A DNA stretch of 64,000 nt from the NCBI RefSeq assembly GCF_007713685.1, contig NZ_VMRJ01000001.1, forward strand, positions 414,030 through 478,029. The letters run 5' to 3'. This document shows, piece by piece, positions 8,878 to 19,005 of this stretch (within the stretch, counting starts at the first letter, position 1; every line of letters begins with the position of its first letter). The DNA comes from Hymenobacter setariae. Its GTDB lineage: Bacteria; Bacteroidota; Bacteroidia; Cytophagales; Hymenobacteraceae. The notes beneath the pieces were generated by a model. That model had not been told where the DNA came from. It saw nothing but the letters and a program-made list of their open reading frames with translations, and did no database searches. The translations under genes and the position numbers were made by a program.

Positions 8878-8960
8878 CTCAAACCCTATTCAGGCCTCGC
8901 CCGTATCTTCGCGGCCAAGACATAAACCTTATTTATTCACTCTCTACTGCCCTTTTTGCC

Positions 8961-9317
8961 ATGCGACAGTACGATAATCTGGACGACGACGACCTCGACG
9001 ACGACGATAACCTCGACACGTTTGCCCGCACGGGCGGCGCCAAAACCCGCGGCTCGGGCGAGGACCAACTATCGGCCAAATACGCCGACTACCTAATGTG
9101 GCGCGACACCGGCTCCTCGCACGATGAGGCGCTCGACCTGGCCGCCATGACCGAAGAAGAATTCACGACTGCCGAAGCTGCCGAAGACCCCGACGGCGCC
9201 AGCGGCCTCAGCCCCCTCGACGATGACGACGACCTCGACAACGATGATGAGGATGACGACTTCGGTAGCAGCTCGCGCAGCCGCGGCCGTGGCGACGACT
9301 ACGACAGCGATTATTAA
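8961..9317 (+). CDS. Aspartate-rich acidic small protein
   Basis: An unrecognised 118-residue protein with an acid cluster at each end. The first 20 residues include NLDDDDLDDDDNLDT; the last 40 include PLDDDDDLDNDDEDDD followed by a Ser/Arg/Gly-rich tail. The middle (QLSAKYADYLMWRDTGSSHD) could form short helices. An upstream in-frame extension would overlap the CrtA-like gene, so the ATG at 8961 is preferred. No signal peptide is evident. The composition suggests a disordered, metal- or polycation-binding protein, but no function can be assigned. A strong terminator follows 21 bases after the stop. Confidence 0.7.
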   Translation: MRQYDNLDDDDLDDDDNLDTFARTGGAKTRGSGEDQLSAKYADYLMWRDTGSSHDEALDLAAMTEEEFTTAEAAEDPDGASGLSPLDDDDDLDNDDEDDDFGSSSRSRGRGDDYDSDY

Positions 9318-9338
9318 TCGCTGAATTTTTGAAATGCG

Positions 9339-9376
9339 AAAAGGCCCCGCTACTCGGTTGAGTGGCGGGGCCTTTT
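9339..9376. terminator. Bidirectional terminator
   Basis: A 12-bp perfect stem (AAAAGGCCCCGC and its complement) with a 14-base loop and a T run on the plus strand. The A run on the left side makes it usable from the minus strand too. It separates the acidic-protein gene from the convergent DUF4197 gene. Confidence 0.85.
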
Positions 9377-9397
9377 TTGCTAACCCTTTCAAGAACT

Positions 9398-9424
9398 GTC
9401 ATGCAGCGCGCAGCGAAGCATGAC
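9398..9424. repeat. Short REP-like half element
   Basis: GTCATGCAGCGCGCAGCGAA followed by GCATGAC: a compact, single-arm member of the dispersed inverted-repeat family, matching the arm of the element at 52.6 kb. It lies between the terminator and the end of the DUF4197 gene. Confidence 0.75.
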
Positions 9425-9429
9425 CTAGG

Positions 9430-10239
9430 TTATTTTTTGCCAAAAACCCGCTGCAAGATGGCGGTGCTTTGCGCGGCCGGATTTTGGCGAATTTTGGCTT
9501 CCTGCTGGGCCAGCAAGATGAAGAGTCCGTCTACGGTTTGAGCCGTCACGTAGTCGGTGAGGTTGTTTTTGGCCGGCGTCATCAGCGGAATTTTGTTGTA
9601 GCGGTCGATGAGCTTGGCGTAGGCGGCGTTGGCCCCCACTTGGTCGAGGCTCTGCACGATACTGGGGCGTAGGGCAGCCACCAGCGCAGCTTCCGAGTTT
9701 TTGCGCAGCAGCTGGGTGGCGGCGTCTTTGTTGCCGCTGGTCACGAGCGTGAGGGCGTCGGTGAGGGTGAGCTGCTGCACGGCGTTGAGGAAAATATCCT
9801 TAGCGGCGGGTGCGGCTACTTCAGCGGCGCGGTTCATGAGGTTGGTGGCTTGCTCCACGGCGGCCTTGCCAAGCGGGCCGGGCAGGGCACTGAGCGTAGT
9901 GGCCACGAGCTGCGCATCGGCCGGAAACGGGATGCGGATGTCGTCGTTCAGGTTAAAACCGTCTTTTTCGGAGGCGAAGGCTACGGCTTTAGTTACGCCT
10001 GTGGTCAGAGCCTCCTTAAGGCCGGTGTTGGCCTCGGCCTCGGTAAGCGGCGCTACGGGCGCGGGGGCCGGAGTGGCCACGGCAGCAGTAGTAGTTTTTT
10101 TGGTAGTCGTGGTTTTAGCCGCTGGTTTGGCAGCGGCTTTTTTAGTGGTCGTTGTTTTTTTGGTAGTGGTAGCTTTTTTGGTTTGTGCTACGGCCGGTAC
10201 GGCGGCGAGCAGCGCAAGTGCTAGTAGGAGATTTTTCAT
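9430..10239 (-). CDS. DUF4197 domain protein with secreted N-terminus
   Basis: A 269-residue exported protein of unknown function. The ATG at 10239 is chosen because it starts a clean signal peptide, MKNLLLALALLAAVPAVAQ; the longer open frame upstream has no such feature. Residues 20-50 are a low-complexity stretch of TKK and TTTKK units, an unusual positively charged linker. The DUF4197 domain then runs from about residue 65 (LTEAEANTGLKEALTTGV) to the end, with the typical helical segments and QRVFGKK tail. It is divergent from cinA with 115 bases between the start codons. Confidence 0.85.
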   Translation of the reverse strand: MKNLLLALALLAAVPAVAQTKKATTTKKTTTTKKAAAKPAAKTTTTKKTTTAAVATPAPAPVAPLTEAEANTGLKEALTTGVTKAVAFASEKDGFNLNDDIRIPFPADAQLVATTLSALPGPLGKAAVEQATNLMNRAAEVAAPAAKDIFLNAVQQLTLTDALTLVTSGNKDAATQLLRKNSEAALVAALRPSIVQSLDQVGANAAYAKLIDRYNKIPLMTPAKNNLTDYVTAQTVDGLFILLAQQEAKIRQNPAAQSTAILQRVFGKK

Positions 10240-10354
10240 ATAAATCAGGAGGAAAAAGGCGGGCTCAAAAACCAGACGGCTCGTATAGCTGTCCTGCAAG
10301 CACCGCTGTGCAAAGTTGCCTACAAAACCTTGCCAAACTCCGCAATCCCCCCTC

Positions 10355-11620
10355 ATGGACGTTGAAATCATGACCATCGGCGACGAGCTACTCTACGGGC
10401 AGGTCGTAGATACCAACTCGGCCTTTATGGGCCAGCAGCTCGGCCGCCTGGGCCTGCGCGTGCGCCAGATTACGAGCGTGAGCGACCGCGCCGACGAGAT
10501 AGTGGCCGCCCTCGACCAAGCCCGCCAGCGCGCCAAAGTTATCCTCACCACCGGCGGCCTAGGTCCCACCAAAGACGACCTGACTAAGCACGTGCTGGCC
10601 CGCTACTTTGGCCGCGAATTGGTGCTGCACGAGCCTACGCTGCGCCATGTAGAGGACATCTTCAAGCGCTTCAACCGCCCCATGCTCGACGTGAACCGCC
10701 AGCAAGCGATGGTACCCGAAGGCACCGAGGTGCTGCACAACGCCGTCGGCACCGCCCCTGGCATGTGGATAGAAGACCAGGGCACCGTATTCATCAGCAT
10801 GCCCGGCGTGCCCTTCGAGATGAAGCGCCTCATGACGGACGAGGTGCTACCCAAGCTCCAAAAAAAATTTGACCTCGCTCCTATTGAGCACATCGTCGTC
10901 ATGACGGCCGGCCTAGGTGAGTCTTTCCTAGCCGAAAAAATCAAGGACTGGGAAGCTGCGCTACCGTCCAATATCAAGCTTGCTTACCTGCCCAGCCTAG
11001 GCAGCGTGCGCCTGCGCCTCACCGGCACCTCCGATGGCCAGCCCGACCTGCGCTCGCGTATGTTGGCGCTGCTGCCCGCCCTGCGCGAGCGCATCGGCAG
11101 CTACATTTTCGCTGAAGAAGACTCGCCGCTCGAAGTGGTAGTCGGCCAAATCTTAAAAACCAAAAACTGGCAGCTCGGCACTGCTGAAAGCTGCACTGGC
11201 GGCGCGGTGGCGGCCCGCATCACGAGTGTACCGGGTAGCTCGGCCTACTTCCGCGGCAGCGTAGTGGCCTACGATAATGATATCAAAGAAGCCCTCCTAG
11301 GTGTCAACGCTGAGACCCTGGCTCAGCACGGTGCCGTGAGCGAAGCCACGGTGCGCGAAATGGCTGAAGGCGCCCGCGCCCGCCTAGGGTGCGATGTGGC
11401 TCTAGCCACCAGTGGCATCGCTGGCCCAGGCGGCGGCACGGCCCTCAAGCCGGTGGGTACTATCTGCATCGCCTGCGCCACCCCGAGCGGCACCGTGAGC
11501 CGGCAGATTAACATCGACCGCGGGCGCCAAACGAATATCGAGTACACTGCTCAAGCCGTGCTGATATTGTTGTGGCAGCAATTGGCCGGGCACAAAGAAG
11601 CGGCGTTGCTGAAAGTGTAG
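10355..11620 (+). CDS. cinA: CinA family protein (nicotinamide-nucleotide amidohydrolase / competence-damage protein)
   Basis: A 421-residue two-domain protein. Residues 1-170 are a molybdopterin-binding-like domain: MTIGDELLYGQVVDTNS at the start, then LTTGGLGPTKDD near residue 70. The C-terminal 160 residues are the CinA/PncC domain: ESCTGGAVAARITSVPGSS, then ATSGIAGPGGGT. PncC deamidates nicotinamide mononucleotide in NAD recycling, and the N-terminal domain has ADP-ribose pyrophosphatase activity in studied members. The start at 10355 gives the conserved MDVEIMTIGDE beginning; an earlier in-frame codon adds an unlikely leader. Confidence 0.93.
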   Translation: MDVEIMTIGDELLYGQVVDTNSAFMGQQLGRLGLRVRQITSVSDRADEIVAALDQARQRAKVILTTGGLGPTKDDLTKHVLARYFGRELVLHEPTLRHVEDIFKRFNRPMLDVNRQQAMVPEGTEVLHNAVGTAPGMWIEDQGTVFISMPGVPFEMKRLMTDEVLPKLQKKFDLAPIEHIVVMTAGLGESFLAEKIKDWEAALPSNIKLAYLPSLGSVRLRLTGTSDGQPDLRSRMLALLPALRERIGSYIFAEEDSPLEVVVGQILKTKNWQLGTAESCTGGAVAARITSVPGSSAYFRGSVVAYDNDIKEALLGVNAETLAQHGAVSEATVREMAEGARARLGCDVALATSGIAGPGGGTALKPVGTICIACATPSGTVSRQINIDRGRQTNIEYTAQAVLILLWQQLAGHKEAALLKV

Positions 11621-11650
11621 AAACTCGTTCCGGCTTGCCTACTAGCATCT

Positions 11651-11679
11651 GTCATTGCGAGCGGAGCGAAGCAATCGCA
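11651..11679. repeat. REP-like half element downstream of cinA
   Basis: GTCATTGCGAGCGGAGCGAA followed by GCAATCGCA: one arm of the family seen complete between gnd and zwf, here without a facing partner arm. One base differs from the gnd-zwf arm core. Confidence 0.8.
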
Positions 11680-11737
11680 CTCAGACGGCCGCACTGAACA
11701 GGTACAACTACTTCGTTATCAAAAACGCAACTTAAGC

Positions 11738-11771
11738 AAAATGGCTTTCAGCATCTGCTGAAAGCCATTTT
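11738..11771. terminator. Bidirectional hairpin between cinA and pckA
   Basis: Sixteen-base perfect arms (AAAATGGCTTTCAGCA and complement) with a 2-base loop. The stem ends in A/T runs on both sides, fitting a terminator for two convergent genes. Confidence 0.75.
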
Positions 11772-11856
11772 GCATTTATCGAAAGTCGTCCTGCTCCTCT
11801 CTCATTGTTGGAGAGGAACCCAGGTGGTAAGGTGCATACACCTAATGGGCACGGAC

Positions 11857-13506
<1,650 letters not shown>

Positions 13507-13611
13507 AGAAAAGGGATAAGTGGATAAGAAAGAGATGTTGTGGTAGCTGATGCGAGGCCAGGGTGGCGGGCACCCTGGCCTCACGAGAGCAGTGGGTGGG
13601 AATTGAGATGG

Positions 13612-13619
13612 CAAAAGTA
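13612..13619 (-). promoter_or_regulatory. TAnnTTTG -7 box for pckA
   Basis: The minus-strand sequence TACTTTTG matches the Bacteroidota -7 consensus exactly. It lies 105 bases upstream of the pckA start and one base from the 54-bp palindrome, which would cover its -33 region. No clear -33 TTG was seen. Confidence 0.6.
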
Positions 13620-13620
13620 T

Positions 13621-13674
13621 GCGAGCGAATTATAATTGTTAGCGAATTTTCGCTAACAATTATAATTCGCTCGC
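13621..13674. promoter_or_regulatory. 54-bp perfect palindrome, probable operator shared by pckA and the XRE regulator
   Basis: Two 26-base arms (13621-13646 and 13649-13674) are exact reverse complements around a TT centre. The inner core is TTAGCGAATTTTCGCTAA. It lies midway between exact TAnnTTTG boxes pointing left (pckA) and right (XRE gene), so a bound repressor would cover both -33 regions. The 304-base gap between the genes holds nothing else obvious. The arrangement implies the neighbouring RamB-like regulator as binder, with autoregulation (inference). Confidence 0.7.
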
Positions 13675-13681
13675 TCAGGAT

Positions 13682-13689
13682 TAATTTTG
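13682..13689 (+). promoter_or_regulatory. TAnnTTTG -7 box for the XRE regulator
   Basis: TAATTTTG matches the Bacteroidota -7 consensus. It lies 8 bases right of the palindrome and about 120 bases upstream of the regulator's ATG. Confidence 0.55.
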
Positions 13690-13810
13690 CAGAAAGAAAA
13701 AAGCCGTTTAAGTAGCCCTAGGGCATATTGGGGCAGCTGAAAATTTTTAGGGTGTGCTCACGTGAGCGCTGCCCAACTGCCCTACTTTTACCCCTATTGC
13801 CCCTACCCTT

Positions 13811-15304
13811 ATGCTAAATCACGGCCAGGTCGTCCGTCTCATTTTTGGCTTGAAGCTGCGCGAGCTGCGGCAAGAGCGCGGCCTCTCGCCGGCCGAGCTG
13901 GCGCGCGCCTGCGATATGAGCATCAGCTACCTCAACGAGATTGAGAAGGGCAAAAAGTACCCGAAGGCCGATAAGATACTGAGCCTGAGCAAGTGCCTCG
14001 ACGTGCGCTACGACCAGCTAACGTCTACCGTACTGCCGCGCCGCCTCGAACCCATTGCCGACCTGCTGCAATCGAAGGTGCTGCAAGAGTTTCCATTGCA
14101 GCTCTACGGCCTGGAGCCGATGCAGCTATTCGAGCTTATTGCCAACGCGCCGGCCAAGATGAACGCCTTTATCAGCACCATCATCGAGATTGCCCGCAAC
14201 TACGAACTGCGCCAGGAGCACTTTTTTGTGGCCGCGCTGCGCTCCTATAAGGAGATGCACGACAACTACTTTGAGGACCTAGAGCAGGATGCGCGCACCT
14301 TCGTGGCCAGCCACCAGCTCGCGGCCACCCCGCCCTTTGACTTGGCCCGGCTCGAAGCCATCCTGACCCGAGAGTACGGCTACACCATCGACCGTACCAC
14401 GCTGGCCGGGCACCCGGTGGTGCAGGCCGGGCGGCTACGGTCGGTGTTTCGCCCCGCCACTAAAACGTTACTCATGATTCCGACCCTGAGCCAGGGCCAG
14501 CAGGCGTTTGTCCTAGGTCGGGAATTGGGCTTCAATTACTTGAAGCTGAAAGAGCGGCACTACGCCAGCCCCAATCCGCTGGAGCCACGTTCGTTTGAAG
14601 AGGTGCTGAATAACTTCCGCGCCTCCTACTTCGCTAGCGTGCTGCTGATGGAGGAAGACAGCCTGGTGCGCGACCTGCGCCAAGTGTTTGCGGCCCCCAC
14701 CTGGCAGCCCGAGACATTGCTAGCCCTGCTCACGCGCTACGAGGTGAGCCCCGAGATGCTGATGCAGCGCCTCGCTGCGCTGCTCCCCAAACACTTTGGG
14801 CTCAATAGCTTGTTCTTCCTGCGCTTCGACCAAGCTACTGCCGACGTGCCTTACCGCCTCACCAAGGAGCTGCACCTCTCGCGCCTTCACAATCCCCACG
14901 CCAACGAGCAGCACGAGCACTACTGCCGCCGCTGGGTGAGCCTGCAACTGTTGGCCGAGGGCCGCGACCTGCCGCTCACCGGTACCCCGCAGATACTCGC
15001 CGCTGCCCAGCGCTCGCAGTACCTAGGCACCCCCGAGGAGTATCTGTGCTTTTCGCTGGCCCGCGTGGGCACGCCCACCGAGCCCGCCATGAGCGTCACC
15101 ATTGGCCTGCTCTGCGATGACAACTTGCGCCAGCAAGTGGCCTTCCTCCCCGACCCTGCCCTGCCCCTCATCACCGTCAACGAAACCTGCGAGCGCTGCC
15201 CCATCGCCGACTGCACCGTGCGCGCCGCCCCGCCCAGCCAAGTGCAGCAAGCCGCCCGCCGCGCCACCTTCGAGGCCGCCGTGGCCGAATTGGTGCAGGG
15301 GTAG
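13811..15304 (+). CDS. XRE family regulator of RamB/ScfR type
   Basis: A 497-residue DNA-binding regulator. Residues 10-70 form a Cro/C1-type helix-turn-helix (LRELRQERGLSPAELARACD, then SYLNEIEKGKKYPK). The middle resembles an IrrE/ImmA-like domain without a clear HExxH (QAFVLGRELGFNYL). The C-terminal region is of the short-chain fatty acyl regulator type (DUF2083), with a cysteine cluster CERCPIADC near residue 465 that may bind an Fe-S cluster, as in PrpR. RamB/PrpR proteins regulate acetate, propionate and glyoxylate metabolism. Divergence from pckA across a shared palindrome suggests control of gluconeogenic carbon flow (inference). Confidence 0.85.
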   Translation: MLNHGQVVRLIFGLKLRELRQERGLSPAELARACDMSISYLNEIEKGKKYPKADKILSLSKCLDVRYDQLTSTVLPRRLEPIADLLQSKVLQEFPLQLYGLEPMQLFELIANAPAKMNAFISTIIEIARNYELRQEHFFVAALRSYKEMHDNYFEDLEQDARTFVASHQLAATPPFDLARLEAILTREYGYTIDRTTLAGHPVVQAGRLRSVFRPATKTLLMIPTLSQGQQAFVLGRELGFNYLKLKERHYASPNPLEPRSFEEVLNNFRASYFASVLLMEEDSLVRDLRQVFAAPTWQPETLLALLTRYEVSPEMLMQRLAALLPKHFGLNSLFFLRFDQATADVPYRLTKELHLSRLHNPHANEQHEHYCRRWVSLQLLAEGRDLPLTGTPQILAAAQRSQYLGTPEEYLCFSLARVGTPTEPAMSVTIGLLCDDNLRQQVAFLPDPALPLITVNETCERCPIADCTVRAAPPSQVQQAARRATFEAAVAELVQG

Positions 15305-15391
15305 CGTGGCCGTAGTTAGTAGTGGCCGAGGCACTGGCTGTGTGGTAAACACAATTCAAGACCGGCACCCTAGGTCTAATAAGCTAAGGAG

Positions 15392-16402
15392 CTAGCTAGT
15401 TGGCCGTGGCTTCTTCAGAGCCAATAAGGAGTGGGTGGTTTCTTCGGCCACCATAGTATTAGTGAGGGTACCTAGGCCTTCGATGGTCATGCTCACCTCG
15501 TCGCCGGCTTGTAGCCACTGTTCCTGGTAGGCCGGGTTCTGGAGGCGGCCAGTGCCGTTGAGCTCTAGAAAGCAGCCAGTGCCCACGGTGCCGCTGCCTA
15601 TTACGTCGCCGGGGTGCAGGTCTACGCCGTAGGCGCAGCGTTCCAGCAGTTCGGCAAAAGTCCAGTCCATATCGGCTACGTTGCCTGCGCTGACCTGGCG
15701 GCCATTCACGGCGCAGGTCATGCGCAGGTTGTAAGCGTGGCCGGTATGGCCTGGCTTGGCAGGTACCCGGTAAGGCGCCAGTTCGTCGGGCGTGACCAGC
15801 CAGGGGCCGAGCGTGGTGCAAAAATCCTTGCCTTTGGCTGGCCCTAGGTTCAGCAGCATCTCCTCCAGTTGCAGGGTGCGGGCGCTGAGGTCGTTCAGTA
15901 TCATGAACCCGCCGATGTACTCGTCGGCCTCGGCCGCCACGATGTTGCGCCCCGGGCGGCACACCACGATGGCTATTTCCAACTCAAAATCTAGCTTCTG
16001 AAAGTGGTCGGGCATGCAGCGCACGGGGCCGGGTCCTTGCACGCTACGGTGGTTGGTGAAGTAGAAAACGGGGTACTCATCAAACTCGGGCAGCATCGGC
16101 ACCCCGCGGTTGCGGCGGGCGGTGGCCACGTGCTGCCGGAAGGCGTAGGCATCGCGGCAAGAAGTAGGCTCGTTGACGGGCGCCAGCAGCTGGGTTTCGG
16201 TCAGAGGCACGCCGGGGCGCGGGGTGCGCCGCAACAGTTGCTCGGCGGCCTGCGCCAGCGGCAGGCACTCGTCCCAGCGCTGCAAAAACTCGCGCATGGT
16301 GGCGGGCAGCCGCGCATCGAGGGCCTGCAAATCATGGAGCTGACCTAGGTGCACTAGCGCGAGCCGCCCGATGGCGCCGTGGGCATACGTGGCTAGTTTC
16401 AT
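15392..16402 (-). CDS. Fumarylacetoacetate hydrolase family protein
   Basis: Probably cleaves fumarylacetoacetate to fumarate and acetoacetate, the last step of tyrosine breakdown. The 336-residue protein has the FAH fold motifs: YFTNHRSVQGPG near residue 110, FQKLDFELEIAIVVCRPGRN near residue 132 (metal-binding acidic residues) and GGFMILNDLSARTLQ near residue 162. GDVIGSGTVGTGCFLELNGT near residue 278 closes the catalytic core. It is third in the hppD-hmgA-FAH cluster on the same strand, 86 bases after hmgA, which supports the tyrosine-pathway role over other FAH-family activities. Confidence 0.88.
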   Translation of the reverse strand: MKLATYAHGAIGRLALVHLGQLHDLQALDARLPATMREFLQRWDECLPLAQAAEQLLRRTPRPGVPLTETQLLAPVNEPTSCRDAYAFRQHVATARRNRGVPMLPEFDEYPVFYFTNHRSVQGPGPVRCMPDHFQKLDFELEIAIVVCRPGRNIVAAEADEYIGGFMILNDLSARTLQLEEMLLNLGPAKGKDFCTTLGPWLVTPDELAPYRVPAKPGHTGHAYNLRMTCAVNGRQVSAGNVADMDWTFAELLERCAYGVDLHPGDVIGSGTVGTGCFLELNGTGRLQNPAYQEQWLQAGDEVSMTIEGLGTLTNTMVAEETTHSLLALKKPRPTS

Positions 16403-16488
16403 AGGAAGCCGCGGCTGATTAAAATTGGTTTCTAGTTAGTAGTGAATGTGTTGGCTGCCCGGCCTTGGCAAAAAGGCCCTAGGTAATA

Positions 16489-17655
16489 CTATTGCCCGGG
16501 CTCCAGCCAAGACTTGTAGTAGGCGCCATCGTCGAGGGCGAGCGCGGCTTCCGTGAGCTGCAAGGGGCGGAAGGTATCAATCATCACGGCCCACTCGTCG
16601 GTGCCGGTTTTGCCGATGCTGCGCTCGTAAGCACCGGGCGCCGGGCCGTGCGGAATGCCGCCGGGGTGCAGCGTGATATGCCCCTGCTCGATGTTGTTGC
16701 GCGACATAAAATTCCCGTCCACGTAGTACAGCATCTCGTCCGAGTCGATGTTGGAGTGATAGTAGGGCGCGGGGATGGCCTTCGGATGATAATCGAAGAG
16801 CCGCGGCACAAACGAGCACACCACGAAGGCCTTGGTTTCGAACTGTTGGTGCACGGGCGGCGGCTGGTGCACCTTCCCCGTTATCGGCTGAAAGTTGCGG
16901 ATGTTCATGCCGTAGGGGTAGTTGTAGCCATCCCAGCCCACCACGTCGAAGGGGTGCGAGGGGTACACCAGCTCGTGCAGTATGCCTTGCTTCTTGATTT
17001 TCAGCACGAAGTCGCCGGTTTCGTCGTGCGTTTCTAGGTCGGTCGGCAGCTTGTAGTCGCGCTCGGAGTAAGGCGCGTGTTCAAGCAACTGCCCAAAGTG
17101 GTTGCGGTAGCCCTTAGGCGTATAAATTGGGTGAAACGACTCGGTGATAAGCAGGCGGTTGTCCTCCGAATCAAACTCGATTTGGTAAATAATGCCCCTA
17201 GGTACCAGCAAATAGTCGCCGGGTTCAAAGGCAATATTGCCCAACTGGGTACGCAGCCGCCCGGTGCCCCGGTGAATGAACAGCAACTCATCAGCATCGG
17301 CATTTTTATAGAAATACGCCGTGAGCGAGTGGCGCGGCGCGGCCAGCGAGATGTGCACGTCGCTATTCACCAGCACGGGCGTGCGAGCCGCTAGGTAATC
17401 ATCCTGCGGCGGCACCTGAAAGCCTTTTAGCAGCCGAGCCTTGATGTTCTTCGCCACCGAAATTTTGGGCGTCAGGTCGGTTTCGCCCCGCACCTCCCGC
17501 ACCGCCGTCGGCGGGCGCAGGTGGTATAGCAGCGACGACATGCCCTCGAAGCCAATCGTGCCGAATAGCTGCTCGTAATGGAGCCCCCCGCCGGGCTTCT
17601 CAAACACCGTGTGGCGCGTGGCCGCCACCTGCCCAAGCTTATGATAGATAGGCAT
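16489..17655 (-). CDS. hmgA: Homogentisate 1,2-dioxygenase
   Basis: Opens the ring of homogentisate to maleylacetoacetate with O2 and Fe(II). The 388-residue cupin-type protein starts MPIYHKLGQVAATRHTVFE at the ATG at 17655; the longer frame adds a 32-residue leader not expected in this family. Family features include GWDGYNYPYGMNIRNFQPIT near residue 245 and HPGGIPHGPAPGAYE near residue 330, with the metal-ligand His and Glu residues in DEMLYYVDGNFMSR and HSNIDSDE. It lies between hppD and the FAH gene. Confidence 0.92.
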   Translation of the reverse strand: MPIYHKLGQVAATRHTVFEKPGGGLHYEQLFGTIGFEGMSSLLYHLRPPTAVREVRGETDLTPKISVAKNIKARLLKGFQVPPQDDYLAARTPVLVNSDVHISLAAPRHSLTAYFYKNADADELLFIHRGTGRLRTQLGNIAFEPGDYLLVPRGIIYQIEFDSEDNRLLITESFHPIYTPKGYRNHFGQLLEHAPYSERDYKLPTDLETHDETGDFVLKIKKQGILHELVYPSHPFDVVGWDGYNYPYGMNIRNFQPITGKVHQPPPVHQQFETKAFVVCSFVPRLFDYHPKAIPAPYYHSNIDSDEMLYYVDGNFMSRNNIEQGHITLHPGGIPHGPAPGAYERSIGKTGTDEWAVMIDTFRPLQLTEAALALDDGAYYKSWLEPGQ

Positions 17656-17760
17656 GGAAAAACGAACTAGTGGATTAGGCAATAAAAAAGAACGCGCAAC
17701 CGACCTAGGAAACCCGGCCGGGCTTGCTAGGTCGGCGCTGACGTAGTGCAACCGGCCAGA

Positions 17761-18891
17761 CTACAGGTTGCCGCGCCGGTCTTGCTCGCGCTCTAAGCTC
17801 TCGAACAGGGCTTTAAAATTGCCGGCGCCGAAGCTGCGGGCGCCCTTGCGCTGGATGATTTCGAAGAAGACCGTGGGTCGATCTTCGACCGGCTTCGTGA
17901 ATATCTGGAGCAGGTAACCCTCCTCGTCGCGGTCGGCCATGATGCGCAGGCTACGCAGGGCCTCCACGTCTTCATCAATGTCGCCCACGTGCGCCCGCAG
18001 GTTGTCGTAGTAGCTGTCGGGGGTGTTCAAGAACTCCACGCCGCGGCTTTTCAACTCGCGCACGGTGCTAATGATGTCGTTGGTAGCCACTGCGATGTGC
18101 TGCACGCCCTCGCCTTCGTAGAACGTGAGGTATTCCTCAATCTGGGACTTTTTCTTACCTTCGGCCGGCTCGTTGATGGGAAACTTGACGTAGCCGTTGC
18201 CGCTGCTCATCACCTTGCTCATTAAGGCCGAGTACTCGGTAGTAATCTGCTTATCGTCAAAGCTCAAGATGTTGGTGAAGCCCATTACATCCTCGTACCA
18301 CTTCACGGCTTCGTTCATGCGGTTCCAGCCCACGTTGCCCACACAGTGGTCTACGTAGAGCAGGCCTGCGGGCGCGGGGTTGAAGGCCGACGTTTGAGCG
18401 GCGTAGCCGGGCAGGAAGGCGCCGTGGTAGTTTTTGCGCTCCACGAAAAGGTGCACCGTTTCGCCGTAGGTGTAGATGCCGGCCGTGCGCACCTCGCCGT
18501 GCTCGTCGGTGAGCGTGCGGGGCTCTTGGTAGCTGCGGGCGCCGCGGGCCATGGTTTGCTCGTAGCTCGCGTAGGCATCATCGACCCACAGAGCCAGGAT
18601 TTTAACGCCGTCGCCGTGCTGGCGCACGTGCTCGGCGATGACGTGGTTGGAGTGCATTGCCGTGGTGAGCACCAGCCGGATTTTGCCTTGCTGCACCACG
18701 TAGCTGGCGCGGTCGCGCACCCCCGTTTCGGGGCCAGCGTAGGCTACTGTTTGGAAGCCAAACGCGGCCTTGTAGTAATAGGCTGCCTGCTTGGCGTTGC
18801 CGACATACAGCTCGAGGTGGTCGGTGCCGAGCAGGGGCAGAAAATCGGTAGCAGCGCGCTGCTTAAGCTCTTGGGCTACTTGGGGTTCCAT
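17761..18891 (-). CDS. hppD: 4-hydroxyphenylpyruvate dioxygenase
   Basis: Converts 4-hydroxyphenylpyruvate to homogentisate using O2 and Fe(II), the entry to the homogentisate pathway for tyrosine. The 376-residue protein has two VOC-type halves. The three iron ligands are visible: His in YVDHCVGNVG near residue 180, His in GVQHIAVATNDI near residue 265 and Glu in VFFEIIQRKGARSFGAGNFK near residue 345. It is first in the cluster, with hmgA and the FAH gene downstream. A LysR gene diverges from it across 114 bases. Confidence 0.95.
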   Translation of the reverse strand: MEPQVAQELKQRAATDFLPLLGTDHLELYVGNAKQAAYYYKAAFGFQTVAYAGPETGVRDRASYVVQQGKIRLVLTTAMHSNHVIAEHVRQHGDGVKILALWVDDAYASYEQTMARGARSYQEPRTLTDEHGEVRTAGIYTYGETVHLFVERKNYHGAFLPGYAAQTSAFNPAPAGLLYVDHCVGNVGWNRMNEAVKWYEDVMGFTNILSFDDKQITTEYSALMSKVMSSGNGYVKFPINEPAEGKKKSQIEEYLTFYEGEGVQHIAVATNDIISTVRELKSRGVEFLNTPDSYYDNLRAHVGDIDEDVEALRSLRIMADRDEEGYLLQIFTKPVEDRPTVFFEIIQRKGARSFGAGNFKALFESLEREQDRRGNL

Positions 18892-19005
18892 GGCGGGTGG
18901 GAGAAATGAGGTGAGCTAGGTGCCGTAATATTAGCGCTCGGCCTAGGGCATTGTCCAATATCAGTTTGTGATAAGGCTGATAAGTATTTCTTATTACCTT
19001 AGCGC

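Noticed and set aside
8757..8960. 5' extension of the aspartate-rich gene
   Set aside because: It would overlap the CrtA-like gene in another frame by about 120 bases and lacks the character of the rest of the protein.
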